Shown here in pieces: positions 1 to 6,815 of a DNA stretch of 11,083 bases (the first letter of the stretch is position 1; every line of letters begins with the position of its first letter). A program made the translations under genes and the position numbers. Source of the stretch: DATGCT01 sp964639325 (GTDB taxonomy: Bacteria; Patescibacteriota; Minisyncoccia; UBA6257; GWB1-50-10); the NCBI GenBank assembly GCA_964639325.1, contig CAZXDO010000008.1:1-11083 (forward strand), given 5' to 3'. The notes under the pieces were generated by a model that made no database searches, had not been told where the DNA came from, and saw only the letters and a list, made by a program, of their open reading frames with translations.

Positions 1-666
1 AAAGAACAACAAAAAATCGCTTCATTTTTAAGCAAAGTTGATGAGTGGATTGATAATTTAAAAAAACAAAAAGAAAAGCTTGAGGAATATAAAAAGGGAA
101 TGATACAGAAAATTTTCTCGCAAGAGCTTAGGTTTAAAAATGATAATGGAAAAGATTTTCCGGATTGGGAAGAGAAAAAAATAATAAATCTTGTAAATAA
201 AGAGTCATCAAATACGTCCGCAAACAGTTTAGGTGATAATACTGGAAAATTTAAAATATATGGAGCAGAAGGTGTTTATAAAAATGTAGATTTTTATGAT
301 CATGAGAACCGCTACATCGCTATTGTAAAAGATGGTGCCGGAGTCGGTAGATTATTGCTTTGTGACTCAAAAAGTTCAGTCACTGGAACACTTGATGTGT
401 TAAAACCCAAAAAAGGATTCGATATTGATTTTTTATTTTATTATTTTAAAACAACCTCATTTAGAAAGTATATTGTGGGAAGTACAATACCACACATATA
501 CTTCAAAGATTACAAAAAACATAATTTGAATATACCAATATTAAAAGAACAACAAAGAATTGCAGACTTTCTAACTGCTATTGACAATTTAATAGAGTTA
601 AAGCAAGAGAAAATTTCCAAAGCAGAAATTTGGAAAAAAGGCTTAATGCAAAAAATGTTTGTTTAA
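1..666 (+). CDS. hsdS: Type I restriction-modification specificity subunit HsdS, 3' half (5' end outside window)
   Basis: The reading frame is open from base 1, so the start lies upstream; 221 residues are visible. HsdS gives the HsdM/HsdR complex its DNA target through two target recognition domains (TRDs) separated by helical conserved regions. The fragment begins in the central conserved region (KEQQKIASFLSKVDEWIDNL, then a Lys-rich coiled-coil helix). A full second TRD follows, from about residue 52 (FPDWEEKK) to 178, with typical signatures GAEGVYKN, RYIAIVKDGAGVG, TGTLDVLKP and GSTIPHIYFKDY. It closes with the distal repeat KEQQRIADFLTAIDNLIELK at about 182-201, a clear copy of the first. 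This internal duplication is diagnostic of HsdS. The Shedu-like gene starts 14 bases after the stop, so the genes are probably co-transcribed. A methylase gene (hsdM) is expected upstream, outside the window. Confidence 0.93.
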   Translation, partial: KEQQKIASFLSKVDEWIDNLKKQKEKLEEYKKGMIQKIFSQELRFKNDNGKDFPDWEEKKIINLVNKESSNTSANSLGDNTGKFKIYGAEGVYKNVDFYDHENRYIAIVKDGAGVGRLLLCDSKSSVTGTLDVLKPKKGFDIDFLFYYFKTTSFRKYIVGSTIPHIYFKDYKKHNLNIPILKEQQRIADFLTAIDNLIELKQEKISKAEIWKKGLMQKMFV

Positions 667-680
667 ATATTAAAACTAAT

Positions 681-1763
681 ATGTTTTTTGATTTGACCAA
701 AAAAGATATAAGCAATCTTATTATAAAAAAGAAAAATAACTACAACTGTATTATTGAAGACAAGCAAGGTAATCAATATGATGGTTTTAAATTAGCAGAG
801 AGTTCTGGAGGTAAAGCTGTCACGATTTGTGAAATAGACTTTCAAAAATCTACAAGAGATCAAAAATATCATCCTAGGTTAGTATTTAAAAGAACTGATG
901 AAAATTTAGAAGCAAAAGAAGTTCCAAGAGGATCGGCAACTAGAAGAATACCATTTCATAAAGGCGGTGATGGATACAGAGAGTTTTGGGAAATGATATC
1001 GTTCTTGAAAAGTTGGGATAATTTTGTATACACAGGAAATTTTGATAAAAAATATCGTGTTGCTACATCTGATGAGGTAATTGCTTATTTAAATAATCAA
1101 GAGGCTTATAATCAAATAATAAACGAACTGGGACCAGAACCGGTATCGTATATACATTCATTATCTACCATTAAACTATTAAAATCCTACAGAGAGAAAA
1201 TAAAACACTTTATAAAAGAAAGGGTTACTGAAACTGAAGTTCAAGAATGGATTGATGAAAATGATAAATACAAGCAAAGTCGCTGTATGATTTTTGGATT
1301 AGAATTTATAGACCATAAGCGAGAAGGATATATATCTGGTGACAGATATGACCTATTGACAAAAATTGGCAAAGGAAGAGAGGAACACATTTTAATTGAA
1401 TTAAAAAGTCCTTCAGATAATGTTTTTACAACAAAAATAAGACAAACTAAAAATAACAGTAAAAGTGAATATGCTTTGTCTAATTCTATATCCAGAGCTA
1501 TACCACAAATTTTAGAATATAGAAAAAATCTTGAGGATAAAAAACCCGGTGATCCAGAATTAGAAAAAGTAGGTATAAATAATTCTATTACAATCTCAAA
1601 ATGCATAATAATTGTAGGTTATAACAAAAAAGATGAGAGGTGGAAGAAAAACTTCAACGAATTACGCAAGTCATTGTCCTCTAACTTAGAAATTTGGACG
1701 TATACAGATTTATTTTACAAAATTGACTCTACTATTAATAATTTAGAAAAAAACAAAGAATAA
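681..1763 (+). CDS. Shedu-like (DUF4263-type) PD-(D/E)XK nuclease inside a type I R-M operon
   Basis: This 360-residue protein is assigned from its C-terminal half. YDLL at about 223-226 supplies an Asp (224), followed by HILIELKSP with Glu240 and Lys242, giving the D...ExK core of a PD-(D/E)XK nuclease. Downstream are SISRAIPQILEYRKN (about 269-283) and the strand CIIIVGY (about 308-314). This order (acidic residue, ELK, Gln/Tyr helix, then a Gly-ended strand) matches the DUF4263 domain of the Shedu defence protein SduA as I know the family. The N-terminal ~200 residues are not recognisable; Shedu N-termini are known to vary. The frame is open from 630, overlapping hsdS, but ATG 681 lies just after the hsdS stop and is the more natural start. 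The hsdR start is 2 bases downstream of this stop, indicating one transcript. Shedu is a stand-alone anti-phage nuclease, so here it may be an accessory effector. Family assignment is moderately sure; function is inferred. Confidence 0.7.
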   Translation: MFFDLTKKDISNLIIKKKNNYNCIIEDKQGNQYDGFKLAESSGGKAVTICEIDFQKSTRDQKYHPRLVFKRTDENLEAKEVPRGSATRRIPFHKGGDGYREFWEMISFLKSWDNFVYTGNFDKKYRVATSDEVIAYLNNQEAYNQIINELGPEPVSYIHSLSTIKLLKSYREKIKHFIKERVTETEVQEWIDENDKYKQSRCMIFGLEFIDHKREGYISGDRYDLLTKIGKGREEHILIELKSPSDNVFTTKIRQTKNNSKSEYALSNSISRAIPQILEYRKNLEDKKPGDPELEKVGINNSITISKCIIIVGYNKKDERWKKNFNELRKSLSSNLEIWTYTDLFYKIDSTINNLEKNKE

Positions 1764-1765
1764 AT

Positions 1766-4575
1766 ATGCCCCACCAATCAGAAGAACAACTTGAAAAAAC
1801 TTTAATAAACCAACTGAATAGGCTGGGATTTTCAAGTATCAATATTCCTGATAGGAAAGCATTGAAAGAAAATCTTAAAACCCAGCTTGAAAAATTCAAC
1901 CAAACTAGATTTTCTGAAAATGAATTTATCCGCATACTGAATCACCTCAACAAAGGCGATGGATTTGAAAAATCAAAAACTCTGCGGGACAGATTTCTTT
2001 TGAAAAGAGACGATGAAAGTATTGATTACATCCAGTTTTTCAATATGAATCAGTGGTGTAAAAATGAGTATCAGATAGCCAGGCAAATTACTCAGAAAGG
2101 CCACTATGAAAATAGATATGATGTTACTCTTCTTGTTAATGGTCTTCCCTTAGTTCAAATAGAGCTAAAAAGAAGGGGAGTGGAAATGAAAGAAGCCTTA
2201 ACCAAATCCAAAGATATCATAAACATTCCTTTTCCGGCACCTTATTTGAATACGTTCAAATTTTCGTAATTTCTAATGGAGTCAACACAAAATACTTTTC
2301 AAATAATTCAAAGCAGTCTTTTGAGCAAACATTTCACTGGACCGACTCTGAAAACAATAGAATAAGCAGATTGGAAAACTTCACTGAAGAATTTTTAGAA
2401 AAATGCAACCTTTCTCAGTTTATAGCTGAATATATTGTTTTAGCCGAAGCCCAAAAAATACCTATGGTTCTACGTCCTTATCAATATTACGCAGCAAGAG
2501 CTATAGAAAATCAGGTAATAGATGGAAATGAAAACGGCTACATCTGGCACACCACAGGTTCAGGGAAAACACTAACTTCTTTTAAAGTTAGCCAAACCCT
2601 AAGCAAAATGCCGGAAGTGGAAAAGGTTTTATTCGTAGTAGACAGAAAAGATTTAGATATTCAAACCACTGAAGAATTTAATTCTTTCTCAAGTGGTTCT
2701 GTAGACGGAACCGAAAACACTAAAGCTTTAGTAGAACAACTAAAAGATGAAAATAGGAAACTTGTAATAACCACCATCCAGAAATTAGATCTGGCCATTA
2801 AAAGAAAATCTTATTTAAAAGATTTTGAATATTTAAAAAATAAAAAGGTAGTAATAATTTTTGATGAATGCCATAGAGGCCAATTTGGTAAAACCCAAAA
2901 AAACATTGAAGAATTCTTTAAGAATGCTCAATTATTCGGTTTCACCGGAACACCTATATTTGCCGAAAATAATATTGGTGGAGTAACAACTGCAGACGTT
3001 TTTGGAACCTGTCTTCACAAGTACATTATCACCAACGCTATCACGGATAATAATGTGCTTGGTTTTGCTATAGAATATATCGGAAAGTATAAAGAAAAAC
3101 ACCCTGATGTATTAGGTGCTGACATATTCTCTGATGTTGAAGTGGAAAAAATAAATAAAAAGGAAGTCTTTGAAGACCCGGAAAGATTAGAAAAAATCAC
3201 AGACTATATCTTACAAGACTGGAAAAGAAAAACTAAAAAAGGAATATATAATGCTTTATTCGCTGTTTCCTCCATTGATGTATTAAAAAAATATTATACC
3301 TTGCTCAAAAAGAAAAAACCGGACAATTTTTCAATCGCCACCATATTTACCTATTACGCTAATGAAAGTGAAGATGAAAGCGCAGACTTATTAGAGGTAG
3401 ACGTATTTAAGGATAAAGGAGATGAAATAAACAAACATTCTAGAGATTTTCTAGAAAAATGTATTAAAGACTACAACAAAGAATATGGCACTAACTTTTC
3501 AACAAGTAATTTTTACGGATATTATAAAGATCTGCAACAAAGAATTAAAAATAGACAAGTTGACTTAGTCCTTGTAGTTAATATGTTTTTAACTGGATTT
3601 GATAGTAGAAAACTTAATACCTTATACCTTGATAAAAATCTCCGTTATCATGGTCTCATCCAAGCATATTCTAGAACTAACAGACTTGATGATTCTAACA
3701 AACCGCACGGCAATATTATCTCATTTAGAAATTTAAAAAAAGCTACAGATAGGGCTTTAGCGTTATTCGGAGACGAGAACGCCAAGGAAGTAGTATTCAA
3801 AAGACCTTACGAAGAACAAAAAGAAGAATTTGAAGAAGCTCTCGCTCAACTTTATAAAATAACACCTACCTTTGAGTCAGTTGATAAATTATCAGGCGAA
3901 GAAGAAAAAGCTGAATTTATAAAAATATTCCGCAATCTGTTAAGAATTAAATCGTCTTTGGAAACTTTTGCCGAATTTTCCTTTGATAATTTAAATATTT
4001 CAGAACAAGATTTCTATAATTATCAAAGTAAATATCTAGATATTTATGAGGAAAGAAAAAGAAAAGAAGAGGAAGGGGAGTCAGTTATTGACCAGATTGA
4101 CTTTGAATTAGAATTAACTGTAAGAGATATAATTGATTATGACTATATTATCCAGCTTATAATAGGCATAAAAGATGCAACCTCTGACAAGGTAAGAAAG
4201 AAAAAAACTAAAGAAGTATTAGATATATTAGATAGAAACGTCCAGCTTAGAAAGAAAAAGGAACTGATAAAGAAATTTATTGAAGAAAACCTGCCAAAAG
4301 TCAGAAAGAAGGAAGATGTTGAAAAAGCTTTCAAGGAATTTTGGGAAAGTGAACAGTCAAAAGCTCTATTGGAAATCACCGAAAATGAAAATCTATCTAA
4401 AGAAGATCTGGAGCATTTAATAGGTGATTATTTTTATACCGGCAAACTACCTCACGGGGAAGAAATTATTGACTCAATCCCTGATGAGAAAAAGCCCAGG
4501 CTTATAGAACGTCAAAATGTTATAGATAGAATTAAAAAGGCGATAGAAAACATAGTAGAAATATTTGAGTGGTAA
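1766..4575 (+). pseudogene. hsdR: Type I restriction endonuclease HsdR, split by a one-base deletion
   Basis: HsdR is the ATP-driven translocase and nuclease subunit of type I systems. The 5' part (1766-2269) gives the N-terminal nuclease domain, with Asp119 and Glu133/Lys135 in QIELKRR forming the D...ExK site. After codons GAA GCC (2192-2197) the frame is lost. Reading from AAC at 2200 restores the expected family sequence (NQIQRYHKHSFSG, then EYVQIFVISNGVNTKYF) and runs to 4575. One base is therefore missing in the TT at 2198-2199, most simply a Phe codon TTT. The 3' part has Walker A TTGSGKT (2551-2571), DECH (2863-2874), FTGTP, the NMFLTGFDSRKLNTLYLDK block with QAYSRTNR, and a charged helical C-terminus. 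The reconstructed length is about 936 residues, normal for HsdR. As written, only a truncated N-terminal fragment is made, so restriction would be lost; a sequencing or assembly error is the alternative. Confidence 0.9.
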
Positions 4576-4596
4576 GAATATTTACATTATAAAAAG

Positions 4597-5184
4597 ATGA
4601 CAAAGAAAAAATCATCAAATACACCCTTATATCTATATATCATTACAAATATTTCAATGCCTGATATTTGTAAAGTAGGGATTACAAATAATATTGATAG
4701 GCGACTGAAAGATTTAAATAAAACTTCGCTGCCAACAAGATTTCAAATATACGAAACATTCAAATTAGAAAATGCAGAGATATTAGAACAAACAATTTTG
4801 CAACATTTTGCAGAAAACAGGATAAATAAGAAAAGAGAGTTTTTGAAAATACATCCGGAAAGAATATGTGACTTTATTCAAGAAAATAAAAATATAAAGA
4901 TAAAGAAAGATGAAAATGTAATGAGTAAATTTGGGAAAATGAAAATAAACAAGGGAGAAGTATTAAAGTTTAAAGAAGGAGAAAAGATCTACCAAAATAT
5001 AATAGCAAAGGTTGGGGAGGGTAATAATATTATCTATCAAGGAAATAAGACCTCTCTCTCAAAATCAGCCCAAAAGATATTAAAAGAAAAATTTGATAAA
5101 CACTGGAAGGCAGTACAAGGAACTATTTATTGGACGTACAAAGGAAAAACTATACGTGAGATAATGGACGAGAATAATTTATAG
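4597..5184 (+). CDS. GIY-YIG nuclease (T5orf172-type) with possible RAMA/DUF4357-like C-terminus
   Basis: This is a 195-residue protein. Residues 11-95 look like the T5orf172 branch of the GIY-YIG fold: LYLYIITN (Tyr pair), the strand CKVGIT with Lys26 and Gly28, catalytic-type Arg35 in DRRLKDLN, LPTRF, and the helix AEILEQTILQHF with Glu64 as the probable metal ligand, then REFLKI. The linker (about 96-120) is Lys-rich. The C-terminal ~75 residues (KFKEGEKIYQNIIAKVG, SLSKSAQKIL, GTIYWTYKGKTIREI) resemble RAMA or DUF4357 domains, which sit next to methylases and nucleases and are thought to read modified DNA; that part is tentative. The gene starts 21 bases after the hsdR stop and probably belongs to the same operon. 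It has no obvious Shine-Dalgarno. It could be an extra restriction effector or a homing-type passenger. Confidence 0.75.
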   Translation: MTKKKSSNTPLYLYIITNISMPDICKVGITNNIDRRLKDLNKTSLPTRFQIYETFKLENAEILEQTILQHFAENRINKKREFLKIHPERICDFIQENKNIKIKKDENVMSKFGKMKINKGEVLKFKEGEKIYQNIIAKVGEGNNIIYQGNKTSLSKSAQKILKEKFDKHWKAVQGTIYWTYKGKTIREIMDENNL

Positions 5185-5322
5185 GTAAATTAAGAGGGGG
5201 TTTTTGACGGATATTGAACGTCCGTTGGTAGGTTTTGAGAGGGGCTTTTATATGTAAAAAAATGTGTTATTGTTACTAGTATAACTAAATGACATTAAAC
5301 AGTATTTGTTAATTATAAAAAT

Positions 5323-5484
5323 ATGGCAAAACGACAAACGGGAGTAGGAAAACCCCAAAAAAAAACTTCTAAAAAAAGCCCAAAACGGCTTGCAGCAAAG
5401 AAAGAGATGCTTGCATTAAAGGCGCTTAAGCCGGCCGAGCGTAAAAAGCGGCTTGCGGAAAAGAAGCAGTCCTCAAAGAACTAA
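5323..5484 (+). CDS. Small lysine-rich basic protein (53 aa), unknown function
   Basis: ATG at 5323 to TAA at 5482-5484 gives 53 residues, beginning MAKRQTGVGKPQKKTSKKSP and ending KQSSKN. About a third of the residues are Lys or Arg. The second half is Ala/Leu/Lys-rich (KRLAAKKEML, ALKALKPAERKKRLAEKK) and should form an amphipathic basic helix. It has no Cys, no membrane segment and no signal peptide. Such proteins usually bind nucleic acid or ribosomes, but that is only composition-based. The codons are more GC-rich than those of the R-M operon. It is followed 31 bases later by its own hairpin terminator, which supports a real, separately transcribed gene. No family is recognised. Confidence 0.6.
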   Translation: MAKRQTGVGKPQKKTSKKSPKRLAAKKEMLALKALKPAERKKRLAEKKQSSKN

Positions 5485-5515
5485 ATAAACTTCTAACCCC
5501 AGAGTACAAAATAAA

Positions 5516-5545
5516 AACATTCCGCATATGGACGGAGTGTTTTTT
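5516..5545 (+). terminator. Rho-independent terminator after the small basic protein gene
   Basis: AACATTCCG (5516-5524) pairs with CGGAGTGTT (5533-5541), one G-U pair included, around an 8-base loop and runs into a T tract ending at 5545. It closes the single-gene unit 5323-5484. Confidence 0.8.
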
Positions 5546-5607
5546 GTGTATATACTTTGAGTAAGCGGAATTCAAACGGAAAAAGGGGATTAATATAAGA
5601 GAAAAAA

Positions 5608-5680
5608 AGGGGTCAGGAAAAGAGGTTAGGTACCTTTTTAAATTCTAGAAAATAAAAACTCATCAACTTGGGGATGTCGC
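5608..5680 (+). repeat. REP-like dispersed repeat, copy A (interrupted)
   Basis: It contains GGGGTCAGG (5609-5617), then 13 extra bases that repeat the motif imperfectly (GGTCAGG/GGTTAGG), then TACCTTTTT (5631-5639), and about 25 bases later AACTTGGGGATGTCG. The same three blocks in the same order occur in copy B at 6727. The GGGGTCAGGTACC motif followed by a GGGGATGTCG palindrome resembles repeats I associate with REP-associated (IS200-like, Y1) transposases. No transposase gene is in the window, so mobility is inferred. Confidence 0.6.
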
Positions 5681-5710
5681 ACATACCCCTTCGGGGGATG
5701 AACGACATCC
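5672..5710 (+). repeat. Long imperfect palindrome with a UUCG-capped stem
   Basis: GGATGTCG (5672-5679) pairs with CGACATCC (5703-5710). Inside, after a CA/AA internal loop, CAT pairs with ATG with a one-base bulge, then CCCC (5686-5689) pairs with GGGG (5694-5697) closed by TTCG. In total about 15 base pairs form. There is no T tract after it, so it is not a classic terminator. It is the right-hand half of copy A of the repeat and looks like the hairpin of a REP or BIME unit. An open frame from 5668 runs through it into the CAP gene, but this is non-coding sequence. Confidence 0.7.
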
Positions 5711-5762
5711 GAACTCAAACTCATCCAGAGAATCCCAGAAATGGGTTGTTTTTGTTTTGGGG

Positions 5763-5771
5763 TGGTATAAT
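5763..5771 (+). promoter_or_regulatory. Extended -10 promoter of the CAP gene (leaderless mRNA expected)
   Basis: TGGTATAAT is a perfect extended -10 (TGn plus TATAAT). The last T is at 5771 and the CAP start codon at 5779, so transcription should begin at or within one base of the ATG. No good -35 is seen at 16-18 bases, as is common for extended -10 promoters. There is no Shine-Dalgarno. Confidence 0.65.
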
Positions 5772-5778
5772 AAAAAAT

Positions 5779-6627
5779 ATGAATAAATCTCTTCGGATTT
5801 TTGTGTTTTTGTTATTTATTGCCCTTATCGGAGCGGGGTTTTATTTTTACAATACTAATTCGGATTATAGCTTGCCGTCTTTTGATAAAACTATAGAATC
5901 GGTAAGGACAGCGTCTAAAGAAGTTGTTACTCCTTCGCCTTTGCGCGGTCCTACGGAGCCGGTAGTTGAGTCCAACCTCACGGTAGAGGGTATTATTGCC
6001 GAAACAAATGAGCATAGGTTAGAGCATGGATTGGAACCACTTTCTGTAAATCCCGCTCTGCGCAATGCTGCCGAAACGAAAGCAGAGGATATGTTTCCCC
6101 GCCAATATTTTGCCCACGAATCGCCTACGGGAGAAGGGCCCTCTGATTTGGCAGATGCGGCTGGCTATGACTATCTTACAATAGGGGAGAATTTGATTCT
6201 CGGAAATTATGAAAACAACTCAGCTTTAGTCCAGGCCTGGATGGATTCACCGGGGCACCGGGCTAATATTTTTAATGCTAAGTTTAAGGAAATTGGGGTA
6301 TCGTTACAGAAAGGCATTTACAAAGACAGTTCGGTTTGGATAGGGGTTCAAGAGTTTGGCCGTCCGGCATCTGACTGCCCCACGATTAACAAATCTTTAC
6401 AAGCGCAGATTGAGGAGAATCAACAATTATTGGAAGAGTGGGCTGAAGAATTAGACAGAAGGGGAAAGAATTTGGAACGGCGCCCCGGGCGTTCTCCACA
6501 ATACAAAAAAGAATTGGATGAGTATAATGAGCTGATAAACGAATATAACGGATTATTAGAGGAAACCAAGCGCTTGGTGGACGAATACAACAGTCAGGTG
6601 GAGGCGTACAATTTGTGTATTAAATAA
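5779..6627 (+). CDS. Membrane-anchored CAP (SCP/YkwD-like) domain protein with coiled-coil tail
   Basis: The start is ATG 5779 (MNKSLRIF...), giving 282 residues. The frame is open from 5668, but those 37 codons cross the repeat hairpin and the promoter. Residues 5-25 form a single hydrophobic segment after MNKSLR, acting as a signal peptide or N-terminal anchor, so the protein faces outward. A 40-residue linker precedes a CAP domain at about 67-196: IIAETNEHRLEHGLEPL, FAHESPTG (His113, Glu114), IGENLILG (Glu137) and the hallmark SPGHRANIF (His160), which give the usual cavity residues. After Cys200 comes a predicted coiled coil (about 203-276, with EYNELINEYNGLLEETK periodicity) and a second Cys at 280; the two could form a disulfide. 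CAP proteins are secreted proteins of varied and often unknown activity, and no enzymatic claim is made. Confidence 0.88.
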   Translation: MNKSLRIFVFLLFIALIGAGFYFYNTNSDYSLPSFDKTIESVRTASKEVVTPSPLRGPTEPVVESNLTVEGIIAETNEHRLEHGLEPLSVNPALRNAAETKAEDMFPRQYFAHESPTGEGPSDLADAAGYDYLTIGENLILGNYENNSALVQAWMDSPGHRANIFNAKFKEIGVSLQKGIYKDSSVWIGVQEFGRPASDCPTINKSLQAQIEENQQLLEEWAEELDRRGKNLERRPGRSPQYKKELDEYNELINEYNGLLEETKRLVDEYNSQVEAYNLCIK

Positions 6628-6637
6628 ATAAAAAACT

Positions 6638-6706
6638 ATGAATAAATGGAAGAAAGCAGAAGTTATTTTTGACAGAATAGATTTTGCAAAGATTTTTAAG
6701 CGCTGA
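6638..6706 (+). pseudogene. 22-codon ORF, probable gene remnant
   Basis: ATG 6638 starts 10 bases after the CAP stop and encodes MNKWKKAEVIFDRIDFAKIF plus KR, then TGA. The sequence reads like the N-terminus of a longer protein that ends abruptly about 20 bases before copy B of the repeat, so it may be the stub of a gene cut by repeat insertion or deletion. It is not recognised, and could equally be a chance ORF. Confidence 0.25.
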
Positions 6707-6726
6707 TTTGGAGAAAATTAGAAGAA

Positions 6727-6775
6727 GGGGTCAGGTACCTTTTTGCTTAAAAATTTAACTTTGGGATGTTGTATT
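6727..6775 (+). repeat. REP-like dispersed repeat, copy B
   Basis: GGGGTCAGGTACCTTTTT is uninterrupted here (6727-6744), followed about 12 bases later by AACTTTGGGATGTTG, which differs from copy A (AACTTGGGGATGTCG) at two positions. The palindromic right half seen in copy A is missing or decayed. Both copies have the same orientation and flank the CAP gene about 1.1 kb apart. Confidence 0.6.
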
Positions 6776-6786
6776 TCCTAATAGTA

Positions 6787-6815
6787 AAAGCGCGGTTTTT
6801 ACCGCGCTTTATTTT
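6787..6815. terminator. Strong convergent hairpin terminator
   Basis: AAAGCGCGGT (6787-6796) pairs perfectly with ACCGCGCTTT (6801-6810) around TTTT, followed on the + strand by ATTTT. It ends + transcription from the CAP region. It also ends - transcription of the ATP-grasp gene, whose TAA stop (6809-6811) lies inside the stem. The T run is better on the + strand. Confidence 0.8.

Noticed and set aside
630..680. Earlier start (630) for the Shedu-like protein
   Set aside because: It would overlap the hsdS end by 37 bases, and the extra residues only mirror the HsdS coding sequence in another frame; ATG 681 fits operon spacing.
2192..2206. Programmed -1 frameshift in hsdR
   Set aside because: A -1 slip after TTA would restore the frame, but there is no X-XXY-YYZ slippery heptamer and no evident downstream pseudoknot; HsdR is not known to use one.
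5206..5227. Hairpin ACGGA...TCCGT as terminator of the R-M operon
   Set aside because: Only about 5 bp with no T tract after it; too weak to call.
5280..5285. TATAAC as a promoter for the 53-aa protein
   Set aside because: One mismatch, no extended -10 and no -35 at suitable distance; too weak in AT-rich DNA.
5668..5778. Longer CAP protein starting at 5668
   Set aside because: The extra 37 codons translate the repeat palindrome and the TGGTATAAT promoter and would bury the signal/anchor segment away from the N-terminus.
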